DNA of 64,000 bases from Novosphingobium terrae (GCF_017163935.1 NZ_JABVZR010000001.1:2170001-2234000), one strand, 5' to 3'. Shown: positions 47,279 to 56,219, counted from the stretch's first letter. Notes: generated by a model from the sequence alone, not told the origin. Translations and numbers: made by a program.

Positions 47279-47296
47279 CCTAACCCAAGGTAGGGG
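47279..47296 (+). promoter_or_regulatory. Shared dyad motif, copy 2 (upstream of AraC gene)
   Basis: CCTAACCCAAGGTAGGGG matches copies at 34579 and 50314 (consensus CCTAAyCyAAGGTAkrGG). It lies in the gap between the NarL-type gene end and the AraC gene start. Confidence 0.45.
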
Positions 47297-47322
47297 GTGC
47301 ATTTCCTGCCGCGTTCGCTCAA

Positions 47323-47952
47323 CTAAAGATCGATGATCCCTCTGCGTGCAGCGATCGTGACCGCATGGGTCCTGTCCGCCGCCCCCAGCTTGGAGTAGAT
47401 CACCTTCATATAGCCTTTGATGGTGTCCTCGGAGAGACCGAGACGTGCGGCAATCTGCTTGTTGGAATTGCCCGCCGCCGCAAGCGTGAGAACTTCCGAC
47501 TCCCGGGTGGAAAGCACGTCCTCGGCAAGATGCAGGGCGATATCCGTCGCTATGCCGGCGGAGAGGAATTTCCCCCCGGCATGCACCGAGCGGATCGTGT
47601 GCAGCAATTCGGTGCGCATGCTGCTCTTGAGGAGATATCCGGCGGCGCCTGCACGCAGCGCGCTCATGGCCTGAGCGTCGCCGGAATAGGTCGTGAGGAC
47701 AATGACCCGCGCTGACGGATGGCTCTTTCGCAAGGTCTCTATCGCCGCGACCCCGCCCATGCCCGGCATCTGCAGATCCATCAGCACGATATCGGGATGA
47801 TGGCGTTCATAGAGGATCACCGCCTCTTCGCCTGAAGCCGCTTCACCGACGATCGACAGATCGTCCTGGGTGTTGATGACCGCGCAGACCCCTTCCCTGA
47901 GCAAAGGGTGATCGTCAACGACCAGAACGCGGATCAGATGGGAATTGGACAT
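47323..47952 (-). CDS. NarL/LuxR-family response regulator
   Basis: A 209-residue regulator with receiver (phosphoacceptor D59 in IVLMDLQMPGMGG, VVLTTYSGD, YLLKSSMR) and LuxR-type DNA-binding domain (STRESEVLTLAAAGNSNKQI, then LSEDTIKGYMKVIYSKLGAA). It is a clear paralogue of the regulator at 37227, sharing VDDHPLLR and the LMDLQMP core. No kinase is adjacent; one of the three HisKA_3 propeller kinases is the probable partner. A dyad motif of the kind found near other regulators in this window lies just past its 3' end. Confidence 0.9.
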   Translation of the reverse strand: MSNSHLIRVLVVDDHPLLREGVCAVINTQDDLSIVGEAASGEEAVILYERHHPDIVLMDLQMPGMGGVAAIETLRKSHPSARVIVLTTYSGDAQAMSALRAGAAGYLLKSSMRTELLHTIRSVHAGGKFLSAGIATDIALHLAEDVLSTRESEVLTLAAAGNSNKQIAARLGLSEDTIKGYMKVIYSKLGAADRTHAVTIAARRGIIDL

Positions 47953-47992
47953 AAGGCGCGGCGTATCGATCCTGGATGCACTGATAGGCTAC

Positions 47993-48592
47993 TTAATGTT
48001 CCACAACGCGTCGAAACGCCAACGCAAACTTCTCGGCTACCGCCTCAAGCTCCTGCTCCGGCGCGACGAATGAGCATCGCCGTAGACCGCCTCGCATCCG
48101 TCCCACAGCATCCGAGATGCCCTGCAGCACGGCATAGGCGCTGGCTTCGGCGTTGTAGCGCGGCAGTCCGGTATTGAGCTGAGCAGGCGCGAATGCCGCA
48201 TGGTCCGCTCCCAGCCGGATGGCCTGGCTGGCCGCGATCATGAAGGCCCGTCGGACCTTGACCCTCGAATTACGCCCGGTTGGACCGAGGCCAAGCAAAA
48301 TCACGCCTTTGACCTTGATCGTCGATGGCAGAGAGGAGAGATATAGAATCTCGCTCCATGAGCCGGTGAAGATCCCCTCGGCCCTGAGCCTTGCGATCGC
48401 ACCACGCAGAGCGCGATCCAATGCGTCGATCCCCGGTGCAAGATGCCTGAGATGGGGCTGCGCGCAGAGAGCGGCGACCGCCACATCGGCTTCGATGGTC
48501 GTGAGATCGCCGGCGACGAGGTCAAAATGGCAGTCCCGGTGGGTTCCTAGCTCGATGACTTGTCTACCTTTATCAGGGCTCTCAAATGTCAC
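47993..48592 (-). CDS. Stand-alone peptidase M17 N-terminal-like (macro-like) domain protein
   Basis: A 199-residue protein resembling only the N-terminal domain of leucyl aminopeptidases: LVAGDLTTIEADVAVAALCA, GIDALDRALRGAIARLRAEG, GSWSEILYLSSLPSTIKVKG, VILLGLGPTGRNSRVKVRRA. The metal-binding catalytic domain of M17 peptidases is absent, so it is unlikely to be a peptidase; a macro-type ligand-binding or regulatory role is inference. GTG start at 48592 with AGGGCA upstream. It lies in a stress-enzyme and regulator neighbourhood. Confidence 0.6.
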   Translation of the reverse strand: MTFESPDKGRQVIELGTHRDCHFDLVAGDLTTIEADVAVAALCAQPHLRHLAPGIDALDRALRGAIARLRAEGIFTGSWSEILYLSSLPSTIKVKGVILLGLGPTGRNSRVKVRRAFMIAASQAIRLGADHAAFAPAQLNTGLPRYNAEASAYAVLQGISDAVGRMRGGLRRCSFVAPEQELEAVAEKFALAFRRVVEH

Positions 48593-48630
48593 TCTAGTGC
48601 CCTTCGATGTCGTCTGCGGTCGTCATAAAG

Positions 48631-48706
48631 CCAGCGCTGCGCTCTCGGGACGGAGCGCAGCGCTGGGTCTCAAGGGGGCCGGACCTGGGAGAGGAAGGCC
48701 GGCCCC
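48631..48706 (-). terminator. Tandem hairpins after an alpha/beta hydrolase gene
   Basis: Reading leftwards from the hydrolase stop, GGGGCCGG/CCGGCCCC (48675-48682 with 48699-48706) comes first. A perfect 14-bp stem CCAGCGCTGCGCTC/GAGCGCAGCGCTGG (48631-48644 with 48653-48666) follows, with CTTTAT after it on the minus strand. Confidence 0.7.
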
Positions 48707-48722
48707 ATGAGAATAGGCCGGA

Positions 48723-49556
48723 TCAGCTCTGCAGAAATTCCAGAAGGTCTGCGTTATAGCGATCCTTGTGGGTCGTCGTGAGCGCGTGAGGCGCCCCTTC
48801 ATAGACCTTGAACACCGAATGCGGGATGAGCTTGTGAGCCGCAGCACCGGTCGGCGCGATGGGGACGACGGAATCCGCATCTCCGTGAATGACGAGCGTG
48901 GGCATCGTGAACGCCGCCATGTCGGGGCGGAAGTCGGACTCGGAGAAGGCGCCCACGCAGTCATAGGTCCCCTTGATGCCGCTGGTCAGCGCGATCTGCA
49001 GGGTCTGCGCCAGAACGCCATCCGACACGACGCCGGGATTCAGATTGGTGCCGTAGAAAAGCGCATTGAAGTCGGACAGGAACTGCGGACGATCCGCCAG
49101 CAGACCGGCACGGATACCGTCGAAGATCTCGGGCGGCGCTCCTTCCGGATTGTCGTCGGTCTTGATGAAGAAGGGCGTGACCGCGGAGGTCAGACAGGCC
49201 TTGGTGACGCGAGCGCCCTTGCCCTGGGCCGCATAGCGAGAAATGTAGCGCGCGACATCGCCGCCACCCATCGAGAAGCCGACCAGCGCGACCTCCTCGA
49301 CACCGGCGTCCTCCAGGACAAGCGCGATATCGTCGGCGAAAGTGTCGTAGTCGTAGCCGCTCCAGGGCTGGCTCGAACGACCGAAGCCCCGGCGATCATG
49401 AGCGATCACCCGAAAGCCTTTCAGCCCAAGGAAAATCATCTGCTGTTCCCACATGTCGGCGCTAAGAGGCCAGCCATGGCTGAAGAAGACTGCAGGACCA
49501 TTTCCCCAATCTTTGTAGTAGATTTGCGTTCCATCCTTGGCAGTGACCGTAGCCAT
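48723..49556 (-). CDS. Alpha/beta hydrolase, cofactor-free haloperoxidase-like
   Basis: A 277-residue hydrolase. The HGWPLSADMWEQQM block and nucleophile elbow VALVGFSMGGGDVARY (Ser95) are the hallmarks of the non-haem chloroperoxidase/perhydrolase branch; the catalytic Asp is in LVIHGDADSVVPIAP and the His in YEGAPHALTTTHKD. Such enzymes hydrolyse esters or form peracids. ATG 49556 is chosen from the family start MATVTAKDGT. It is a paralogue of the Tat-exported enzyme at 60710-61690. It is divergent from a FixJ-type regulator, a possible controller. Confidence 0.93.
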   Translation of the reverse strand: MATVTAKDGTQIYYKDWGNGPAVFFSHGWPLSADMWEQQMIFLGLKGFRVIAHDRRGFGRSSQPWSGYDYDTFADDIALVLEDAGVEEVALVGFSMGGGDVARYISRYAAQGKGARVTKACLTSAVTPFFIKTDDNPEGAPPEIFDGIRAGLLADRPQFLSDFNALFYGTNLNPGVVSDGVLAQTLQIALTSGIKGTYDCVGAFSESDFRPDMAAFTMPTLVIHGDADSVVPIAPTGAAAHKLIPHSVFKVYEGAPHALTTTHKDRYNADLLEFLQS

Positions 49557-49635
49557 TGGTAAGACTCCTTGACGGGACACGGGGCCCGTGACCTTCGAAC
49601 AGCTTCATAGAGAAAGGGCAGCCTTGGAGGCTTGT

Positions 49636-50304
49636 ATGGACAGCACCGAATTTGCCCGATCCGAACCTGATAGATCGATCGCCGAAGATCCGGCCGACGC
49701 CTGCGGGATGATCATCGTCGTTGATGACGATCCACTGGTCCGGGCTTCGCTCGACAGCCTTTTCCGGTCTGTGGGCTATGCGACGCGCCTGTATCCCAGT
49801 GCGAGGGAAGCGCTAGGCGAGCCATGGCCGGACAGGCTCATGTGCGTCGTCACCGACGTGCGCATGCCCGATATTGGCGGATTTGAGCTGCAGGCCTCGC
49901 TTGCTTCCCGCAATGCCGAGATACCGATCGTCTTCATGACCGGCCATGGCGACATTCCCATGACGGTGCGCGCCATGAAGGCCGGTGCGGTGGACTTTCT
50001 CAGCAAGCCTTTCCGCGACCAGGACATGCTGGATGCGGTCAGCGCCGCGATGGACCGGGGTCGCGTGGACCGGGAGGTCGAGCGGGGCAACGCGCACGCC
50101 CAAAGTCTTTACGACGGACTGACTCCGCGGGAGCGGGAGGTGATGCGAGGCGTGGTGCGCGGCCAGCTAAACAAGCAGATCGCGGGCGATCTGGGCATCG
50201 CGGAGATTACGGTCAAGCTGCACCGTTCCAACGTCATGCGAAAGATGGGGGTGCGCAGAGTGCCCGACCTGGTTCGCCTCGCCGGGTCAATCAGCGATAG
50301 GTAA
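49636..50304 (+). CDS. FixJ-family response regulator
   Basis: A 222-residue regulator. Receiver domain with VVDDDPLVRASLDSLFRSVG, phosphoacceptor D74 in VVTDVRMPDIGG, VFMTGHGDI and FLSKPFRDQ (FixJ type), then a LuxR-type domain (LTPREREVMRGVVRGQLNKQ, IAEITVKLHRSNVMRKMGVR). The ATG at 49636 has an ideal GGAGG five bases upstream; a GTG at 49588 would add 16 residues with no match. The FixL-like kinase at 50711-52357 is the expected partner. The orphan receiver gene follows after 94 bp. Confidence 0.92.
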   Translation: MDSTEFARSEPDRSIAEDPADACGMIIVVDDDPLVRASLDSLFRSVGYATRLYPSAREALGEPWPDRLMCVVTDVRMPDIGGFELQASLASRNAEIPIVFMTGHGDIPMTVRAMKAGAVDFLSKPFRDQDMLDAVSAAMDRGRVDREVERGNAHAQSLYDGLTPREREVMRGVVRGQLNKQIAGDLGIAEITVKLHRSNVMRKMGVRRVPDLVRLAGSISDR

Positions 50305-50313
50305 AATAGGCAT

Positions 50314-50332
50314 CCTAATCCAAGGTATAGGG
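50314..50332 (+). promoter_or_regulatory. Shared dyad motif, copy 3 (upstream of orphan receiver)
   Basis: CCTAATCCAAGGTATAGGG matches copies at 34579 and 47279. It ends 67 bp before the receiver gene start, the same spacing as between copy 1 and the TonB receptor start. Confidence 0.5.
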
Positions 50333-50398
50333 TCGCCAAGCGCTCGATAGCCGCATACCTATGATGCCTGATAGCTATCGCACACGAGGATCGACCGC

Positions 50399-50761
50399 AT
50401 GAGCAGAAGCCTTATCGCCGTCGTTGATGACGACGAACTTGTCCGCTCGGCAACGGTCAGCCTGTTGAGGTCCATGGACTACGATTGTTGCGCTTTTGCT
50501 TCAGCCGAAGAGTTCCTGCTTGACCAGGAATGCGACTATAAATGCGTAGTCAGCGACCTCCAGATGCCTGGAATCTCGGGTGTCGAGCTGGCACATAGGC
50601 TGGCCTCGCGCGAGCCTCGACCACCTGTCATTCTCATTACCGCCTACCCTGATACTCTTGCGTTTGGCGCCAGAGACTCGGGTCTCGTTGCTGCAATGAT
50701 CGAAAAGCCGCTAGACAGCGACGCTTTGCTCGCCGCCATCGAAAAGGCCATCGACAGCTAG
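50399..50761 (+). CDS. Single-domain response regulator (FixJ-like receiver)
   Basis: A 120-residue protein that is only a receiver domain: acidic pocket VVDDDELVR, phosphoacceptor D53 in CVVSDLQMPGISG, VILITAYPDT and Lys in MIEKPLDSD. There is no DNA-binding domain, so it may act as a phosphate sink, a kinase competitor or a protein-binding output. GAGGATCG precedes the ATG. Its last 51 bp overlap the 3' end of the kinase gene on the other strand. The dyad motif upstream suggests it is under feedback control. Confidence 0.88.
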   Translation: MSRSLIAVVDDDELVRSATVSLLRSMDYDCCAFASAEEFLLDQECDYKCVVSDLQMPGISGVELAHRLASREPRPPVILITAYPDTLAFGARDSGLVAAMIEKPLDSDALLAAIEKAIDS

Positions 50762-52357
50762 TTCGGATTCGGCCGAATCGGATGCGAGCGGCAATGTGAC
50801 TTCGATGACAGCGCCGCCTTGAGTGCCGTTTCGAAGCGACATGCTTCCGCCGTGCCGTTCGACCACGGTGCGGCTGATGGCGAGGCCAAGCCCCATTCCA
50901 TTCTTCTTCGTGGTGAAGAAGGTGTCGAAGGCCCGGCCTGCCCCGATATCCGCCCAGCCCGGTCCGCGATCCGAGACAATGACTACCGCGCAGTCACCGC
51001 GGCGGCTCAGGTCGAGCGATACCACCCGTTCGGCCGGTGGCGCATTGAGCATTGCGTGGATCGCGTTGGTGATCAGGTTGACGAAGACCTGCTTAAGCAG
51101 GATCCGGTCACCAAGCACGGTAAGACTGTCTTCGGATGGAAAAACGCAGAGGCGTGCGCCTGCTTCTGCGGCCTCCCGCCTCATCAGGGCTATTGTCGTT
51201 GCCAGCAGCCCCTCCAGTTCGACCTCGTTTCGATCGACCCTCGCGTCGCCGATCAAGGCGCGGACGCGCTGCATGACCTGCCGAGCGTGTTCGATGCCTG
51301 CGGTCAGTCCTTCCATGGCTCGGGACGTTTCCTCCAGATTCGGAGGAACACGGGCCAGCCACCGTCTGGCAGCGTCAGCGAAGCTATGGATCGCCGACAT
51401 CGGCTGGTTCAGTTCGTGAGCGATCGTCGCCGACATGGCGGCAAGCGCACCGGTCCGCTGCACTTCGGCAAGTTCCTCGCGCGTCCTCAGGATCTGGACC
51501 TCCAGAGCCCTTCGCTGCGAAACGTCCAGGATACTGCCGGGCACGCAATCGAGGGAGGCCTCCGGCCCCAGGCTGAAGGCGACGATCACCTGCTTGGGAA
51601 CACCGTTCTTCGGGACGACGATAGCTTCCGACTGGAAAAGCGGTCTCCGCTCCCACATCGCGATGATGCATTCGGCGAAGCTGTCGTCGCTCTCCGGCAG
51701 GAAGTCGCTCAGATACTTGAAAAAATCACTCTTGCTCTTGACGCCCATCATGGTGAGCGCCGTCGCATTGACGTCAGTGATCCGAACCCGCTGCCGCATC
51801 GCGAGAACAAATTCCGGATTCTCGCCGACATAGCGACGGATATCACATATCCCGCTTGCACGCAGATTCTGCAGCGACGCCTCGACCTCGGAAAAATCAT
51901 GCTCCCAGATTGCGATTGCCAGCGAGTCGAAGATAAGACGATAGCGTCTCTCCGCGCATTGGACCGTCGCGTTCATGACCTGGGTGCGAAGCAGAACCAG
52001 GGTCGTCACCGACAGCACGACAAGGCTGAAGGCGAGATGCACCAGCGCAAGCGGCGGGGCGCCTCTTGCACGGAATACCGCATAACCGACCAGAGATAGC
52101 AGAGCGCATGCTGTGGCCCAGCCAATGATGGCGCGTCGGCGCGAAGTGACCTCTACGCTCGCGCCGATCAGCAGCACAAGGACGTAGAGACTCGCCACGG
52201 CGAGGTCGGCACTGGTGAATGCGTCGAGCAGGAAAATTATAGCTGCGAGGATGGCAGCGAAGGCGTGGACGGTTCCTGGACCGCTGAGTTGCAGGGGCGA
52301 CGACTCGCCTTCGCCTTCGGCGCTCAAATTCCATTTATTTGCAGCAGGATAGAGCAT
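50711..52357 (-). CDS. FixL-like PAS sensor histidine kinase
   Basis: A 548-residue kinase. Four to five N-terminal membrane segments (about 30-130), a PAS region (about 155-290; YRLIFDSLAIAIWEHDFSEV), HisKA with phosphoacceptor His in SATIAHELNQPMSAIHSFAD, and HATPase_c (FVNLITNAIHAMLNAP, VSDRGPGW, NGMGLGLAISRTVVERHGGS). The HELNQP form matches FixL/DctB-type kinases that pair with FixJ regulators, as at 49636. No haem-binding His is evident, so the signal is unknown. The start at 52357 (MLYPAANK) is chosen over a frame open to 52471. It ends inside the convergent receiver gene. Confidence 0.88.
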   Translation of the reverse strand: MLYPAANKWNLSAEGEGESSPLQLSGPGTVHAFAAILAAIIFLLDAFTSADLAVASLYVLVLLIGASVEVTSRRRAIIGWATACALLSLVGYAVFRARGAPPLALVHLAFSLVVLSVTTLVLLRTQVMNATVQCAERRYRLIFDSLAIAIWEHDFSEVEASLQNLRASGICDIRRYVGENPEFVLAMRQRVRITDVNATALTMMGVKSKSDFFKYLSDFLPESDDSFAECIIAMWERRPLFQSEAIVVPKNGVPKQVIVAFSLGPEASLDCVPGSILDVSQRRALEVQILRTREELAEVQRTGALAAMSATIAHELNQPMSAIHSFADAARRWLARVPPNLEETSRAMEGLTAGIEHARQVMQRVRALIGDARVDRNEVELEGLLATTIALMRREAAEAGARLCVFPSEDSLTVLGDRILLKQVFVNLITNAIHAMLNAPPAERVVSLDLSRRGDCAVVIVSDRGPGWADIGAGRAFDTFFTTKKNGMGLGLAISRTVVERHGGSMSLRNGTQGGAVIEVTLPLASDSAESELAVDGLFDGGEQSVAV

Positions 52358-52407
52358 GGAGGGGATTTTATATGAATTAACAGCTAGGGCAGCCCCCTTA
52401 TGCGTAG

Positions 52408-52428
52408 CCCTATTATCCCCCGATAGGG
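52408..52428. repeat. Inverted repeat upstream of the FixL-like kinase
   Basis: CCCTAT (52408-52413) and ATAGGG (52423-52428) flank a C-rich 9-bp spacer, 51 bp before the kinase start. The ends resemble the CCTA...ATAGGG ends of the shared dyad motif. Confidence 0.35.
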
Positions 52429-52483
52429 TGGAAGGCGGCCTCTGCAATCGATAGCCGCCTTGCCGGGCCAAGGAACCTTGAAG

Positions 52484-53056
52484 CTACGCCGGACTGCCCG
52501 GCACGGTGATGGCGAAGCCGTTCAACGTCATCGAGACGAAGCAGTAATGCCCGACGAGATAGATCAGCTCGTTGGCTCCCGGCTGCCCAAAGCGCTCGAC
52601 GGCAAGACCGTAGAGCGGGTCTGGCAGCGGCCCACCGCGCAGCAACGCCCGCGTCACGTCGAAGGCGGCGGCCTCGTCGGCATCCAGATCGACTGGCCGC
52701 TCCCCGGCTGCAAGGGTAGCGATTCGCGCCTCGCTCATGCCATGCTTGCCGATAGCCACTGCGCCATGGGCATAGATCTCGTAGGCCGCTCCGAAATGGG
52801 CGCCGACTGCCAGGATTGCGATCTGCCGAGCTGGATCGGGAATTCGACGTTCCTTGGTCATCGCCTGCGTCGCGCCCCAGAACGCCTGGCCCAGGACCGG
52901 ATCATGAAGCCAGGCATTCCAGGGGCCGAGCAAGGCGCCATCTTCGCGGGTGGTGATGAATGAGGAATACTTTGCGGCGACGCCCGCTGTCATGGCCTCG
53001 AACAAGCCTCGCTGCTCAGCGGTGATGTCGGATGGTGCGATCGGTGGCAGGCGCAT
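52484..53056 (-). CDS. Carboxymuconolactone-decarboxylase-family protein
   Basis: A 190-residue helical protein of the CMD/AhpD family (MRLPPIAPSDITAEQRGLFE, LLGPWNAWLHDPVLGQAFWG, REIA-like ILAVGAHFGAAYEIYAHGAV). The usual redox motif ExxCxxxH has no cysteine here (the site reads EIYAHG), so it is not an AhpD-type peroxidase; a decarboxylase or binding role is more likely. GAGGAG precedes the ATG at 53056. An upstream frame to 53359 was judged spurious. It lies alone between two kinase genes. Confidence 0.88.
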   Translation of the reverse strand: MRLPPIAPSDITAEQRGLFEAMTAGVAAKYSSFITTREDGALLGPWNAWLHDPVLGQAFWGATQAMTKERRIPDPARQIAILAVGAHFGAAYEIYAHGAVAIGKHGMSEARIATLAAGERPVDLDADEAAAFDVTRALLRGGPLPDPLYGLAVERFGQPGANELIYLVGHYCFVSMTLNGFAITVPGSPA

Positions 53057-53198
53057 GTCGTTCTCCTCACGCCTCTTGCTCTGGCTCGGCAGGGCGCGCC
53101 GCCGCAGCATGCCGAGAACATGCACCTGGTCATTGTCGGGGAAGAATGTGTTTAGGAAGAATGCGACGAAACATTGAACCGGAGGAACCCATCGCCGA

Positions 53199-56100
53199 TC
53201 ACTCCTTCTCCGATCGTCTCCATCTGCTGAGGTAGGCGACACGACCCGGCACTCGCAGCGAAACTCTGGTGCCCTGTCCGACCCCGCTCTTGATTTCGAG
53301 GTTGGAGCGAAGGCGGCCCGCACGCTCGCGCATTCCGATAAAACCGAAATGGCCGTCACGGCTTCCTTGCTTCAAGATCAAGGGATCTACCCCGGTGCCA
53401 TCATCGGCGATCTCGACCGTCAGCGACCAGAATCGATAGTCGACGAGGACCGTAACCTGCCGTGCATTTGCGTGACGGCTGGCATTTGAAAGCGCTTCCG
53501 CCACGATGGCTACAAGCTCGTCGGCCACCACGGTGCGGACATCCCGCGGGTTGCCAGAGATGAGCATAGAAGCCGAACCTTCGGCAATTATCGATCTCAG
53601 GCGCACCACGAGGTCGCTGGCCGGGACCTGCCCGCGCAGGTTTCGAACCCGCTCACGGCTTTCCACCATGATGTCGTCGCTGCGTTCCAGCGCCCCAACG
53701 ATCATAGTCTTCGCCTTCGACTCCGGGGGCAGGATTTCAGACACGGCCTGGAACCGCATCACCAGGCCCTGAACGCCCTGTAGCAAAGTATCGTGCAGTT
53801 CCCTCGCGATCCGCTCTCGTTCCTCCAGCTGTGCTTCGACGCGATTGCGCGCCTTCTCGGCAAGGCTGTTCACCCGCCATCTCACAATGCCGGCGAGCAG
53901 GATGAGAACCAGCAAAACCAGTCCCGCCTTGAACCACCAGGTCTGGTAGTAAAATGGCTCGATCACGATGTTGAGCACCGCACCGTTATAGTTCCAGACG
54001 CCGTCGCCATTCGCAGCGATGACCTGAAAGCGATAGGTTCCGGGACGCAGGCTGTTGTAGTCCGCCTGTCGGCGGTCGCCTGCCGTGATCCAATCGCCAT
54101 CGATGCCGGTCAACCGATATCGGAACTGGTTGGCAACGGCATCTTTCAGGCTCAGGGCGGTGTATTCGATCGAAATGTGCTGCGTGCCGGCTGGGAGAAC
54201 CAGCTCTGCCTTTTCGAGAGGCACGGATTGCCCGTTCGCGGTGAGTGTTCGAATGGTGACAGGTGGAGCTAGTTCGTTGCGCTGGAGATATCGTGGATCG
54301 AGCCAAGCAAGGCCGCGGTTTGTCGCGAACCAGAGCAGGCCCTGCCTATCCTGGGCGATGTCGCCCATATCGTAACCGTTCGACCTGGCGCGAATTCCCT
54401 GGTCATGGCCAACCGAGAAAGCCAGAATTGGCGAGGCTGGGCTCTTGAAGGCAGCGTCAAGGTCCTTGGACAGGATGCGCACGATGCCCTGCGAACTGAT
54501 GATCCAGGTGCTACCTTCCGCGGTTGTCAAAATGCCTGAAACATTGGCGAAGAAGGGATGGCTGCGATCATCCAGCACCTCGAACTTCTTACCATCGAAA
54601 CGCGCAAGGCCATGCTCCCCGCCTATCAGCATCCCCCGAGCGTCAGGAGTAATAGTCTTGATGAACCCCACGGGGATGTCACGCCCCTGCCACAGGTTCT
54701 TGATCACGCCTCCATGTAACAGCTTCAGTCCCTGCAGCGCTCTGTAAGACAGGAGGTCCCCGGGCATGGGTGATCGCATCAGGGTCGCGTGGCTCAGCCC
54801 GGTGATTGCTCCGTGGAGCAACGAAATGCGTCCTTCGTGCCATTCATAAAGATCATCGACGACGGAAAACCACCATCCCCCTCGCCCATCTGGTGCGCAG
54901 GCCGTGGGAGCGACATGGTCAGGTCTTTCGATCATCGCATTTACCGTCCTGCCGGACGACCATTGAGCCATCGTCCTGGTGGTGATGACCAGGACCCTGC
55001 CATCTCGGTCAATGCAGCCGTTACCTATGATTCCGGGCAACTTCTCGGCAATCTCAACGTTGCGCCGGGCTTCCCCCAGCTTATAGAGCGCGGCCCCGCC
55101 GCCGAAATAAACGGTCGCCCCAGGCTCTTTCTGGAAGAAACGGGTAACTGGAGCGGGCACGTCGGACACGATGTTGACGTCTGCAGAGACGAAGCGATCC
55201 AGTCCGCCTTCGCTGCCGACCCACACATTGCCTTCACGATCTTCGTAGACCGATTCCGAGACTCCGCCGCTGATGCCTTCAAATCCTGGCACGATCTGTC
55301 TGGAAGAGTTCCCCTGCTTGATCTTGGCGAGCGCTTCAGCCGTAATTCTGACAAGCCCCTTTTCCTGTCCTGTGATCCACAGGTTACCTCCGTGATCGAC
55401 GAGCAATCTCCTCTTCTGGTAGAAGAGCTTGACTGGCGAGAGCGGAAGCCTTCCGCCAGTCCCGTCGAGGAGCCGCAGGGAGCGATTGTCGGCAACCCAG
55501 ATTCTTCCGTCCTTGCCTTGGGCAAAAGCCGGAAAAATCGCCATATCGGTCGCGATTTCGACGGGCTTGTCGGTATTAGGCGCAATCCGCAGAGCCGAGT
55601 CGCCCGAGACCACGAGCAGACTTCCATCTCGTTCCGGCATTGCATTCATGAGCATCTGCAATGGAATATCGGCTCCCGGCTCATACCAGTGCCACTTACC
55701 CCGGAGGTTATAGCGCAAGAGGGGGCCAAGGGCACTGCGCGACACGAACCAGATTCTACCATCTCTGGTCTCTTCGATCGCTATGACCGAACCTTTCGGA
55801 ACGCGATCATTGGCACTGAGCAGGCGGCCATGACGATAGCGTCCGATGCCACCATAGTCATAGCCTACCCAGAGATCGCCATTGCTGGCCGCTAGCAGCG
55901 CCGTCACCTGCAGCGAGCGGGCAGGATCTCGATCGGAAGGTTCGACATGCTCGAAGCGGATGCCATCAAACCTGTAGAGGCCTGTCGCCGTCCCCAGCCA
56001 GAGAAAGCCATCGGGCGTTTGCGCGATCGCCATGATGTTCGCTGGTGCGCCATCGCCGACCGTCCAGCGCGTATGGCGCAACTCCTCGAGCGACTGTCCA

Positions 56101-56219
56101 GCCTGCGCCGTGCCGGCACCCGTGCAAATAAGCGTGAGCGTCAAGACCAGCAGAGAGCAATATGCTCGGCAGAGGAGCCGCCGACTTAGCAGGAAACGGA
56201 GAAATTCAGCCACCTGCAT
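53199..56219 (-). CDS. Propeller-type sensor histidine kinase (copy 2)
   Basis: A 1006-residue sensor with a signal/membrane segment (AYCSLLVLTLTLICTGAGTA), Reg_prop blades (HTRWTVGDGAPANIMAIAQT, FLWLGTATGLYRFDGIRF, NVWVGSEGGLDRFV), a Y_Y_Y domain (TYRFQVIAANGDGVWNYNG), a membrane segment (WFKAGLVLLVLILLAGIV), HisKA_3 with H809 in ARELHDTLLQGVQG, and HATPase_c. Its partner should be a NarL-type regulator such as 47323 or 37227. It follows the flavoprotein gene by 62 bp on the same strand, so it probably ends a six-gene operon. ATG at 56219 is a reasoned choice. Confidence 0.92.
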   Translation of the reverse strand: MQVAEFLRFLLSRRLLCRAYCSLLVLTLTLICTGAGTAQAGQSLEELRHTRWTVGDGAPANIMAIAQTPDGFLWLGTATGLYRFDGIRFEHVEPSDRDPARSLQVTALLAASNGDLWVGYDYGGIGRYRHGRLLSANDRVPKGSVIAIEETRDGRIWFVSRSALGPLLRYNLRGKWHWYEPGADIPLQMLMNAMPERDGSLLVVSGDSALRIAPNTDKPVEIATDMAIFPAFAQGKDGRIWVADNRSLRLLDGTGGRLPLSPVKLFYQKRRLLVDHGGNLWITGQEKGLVRITAEALAKIKQGNSSRQIVPGFEGISGGVSESVYEDREGNVWVGSEGGLDRFVSADVNIVSDVPAPVTRFFQKEPGATVYFGGGAALYKLGEARRNVEIAEKLPGIIGNGCIDRDGRVLVITTRTMAQWSSGRTVNAMIERPDHVAPTACAPDGRGGWWFSVVDDLYEWHEGRISLLHGAITGLSHATLMRSPMPGDLLSYRALQGLKLLHGGVIKNLWQGRDIPVGFIKTITPDARGMLIGGEHGLARFDGKKFEVLDDRSHPFFANVSGILTTAEGSTWIISSQGIVRILSKDLDAAFKSPASPILAFSVGHDQGIRARSNGYDMGDIAQDRQGLLWFATNRGLAWLDPRYLQRNELAPPVTIRTLTANGQSVPLEKAELVLPAGTQHISIEYTALSLKDAVANQFRYRLTGIDGDWITAGDRRQADYNSLRPGTYRFQVIAANGDGVWNYNGAVLNIVIEPFYYQTWWFKAGLVLLVLILLAGIVRWRVNSLAEKARNRVEAQLEERERIARELHDTLLQGVQGLVMRFQAVSEILPPESKAKTMIVGALERSDDIMVESRERVRNLRGQVPASDLVVRLRSIIAEGSASMLISGNPRDVRTVVADELVAIVAEALSNASRHANARQVTVLVDYRFWSLTVEIADDGTGVDPLILKQGSRDGHFGFIGMRERAGRLRSNLEIKSGVGQGTRVSLRVPGRVAYLSRWRRSEKE

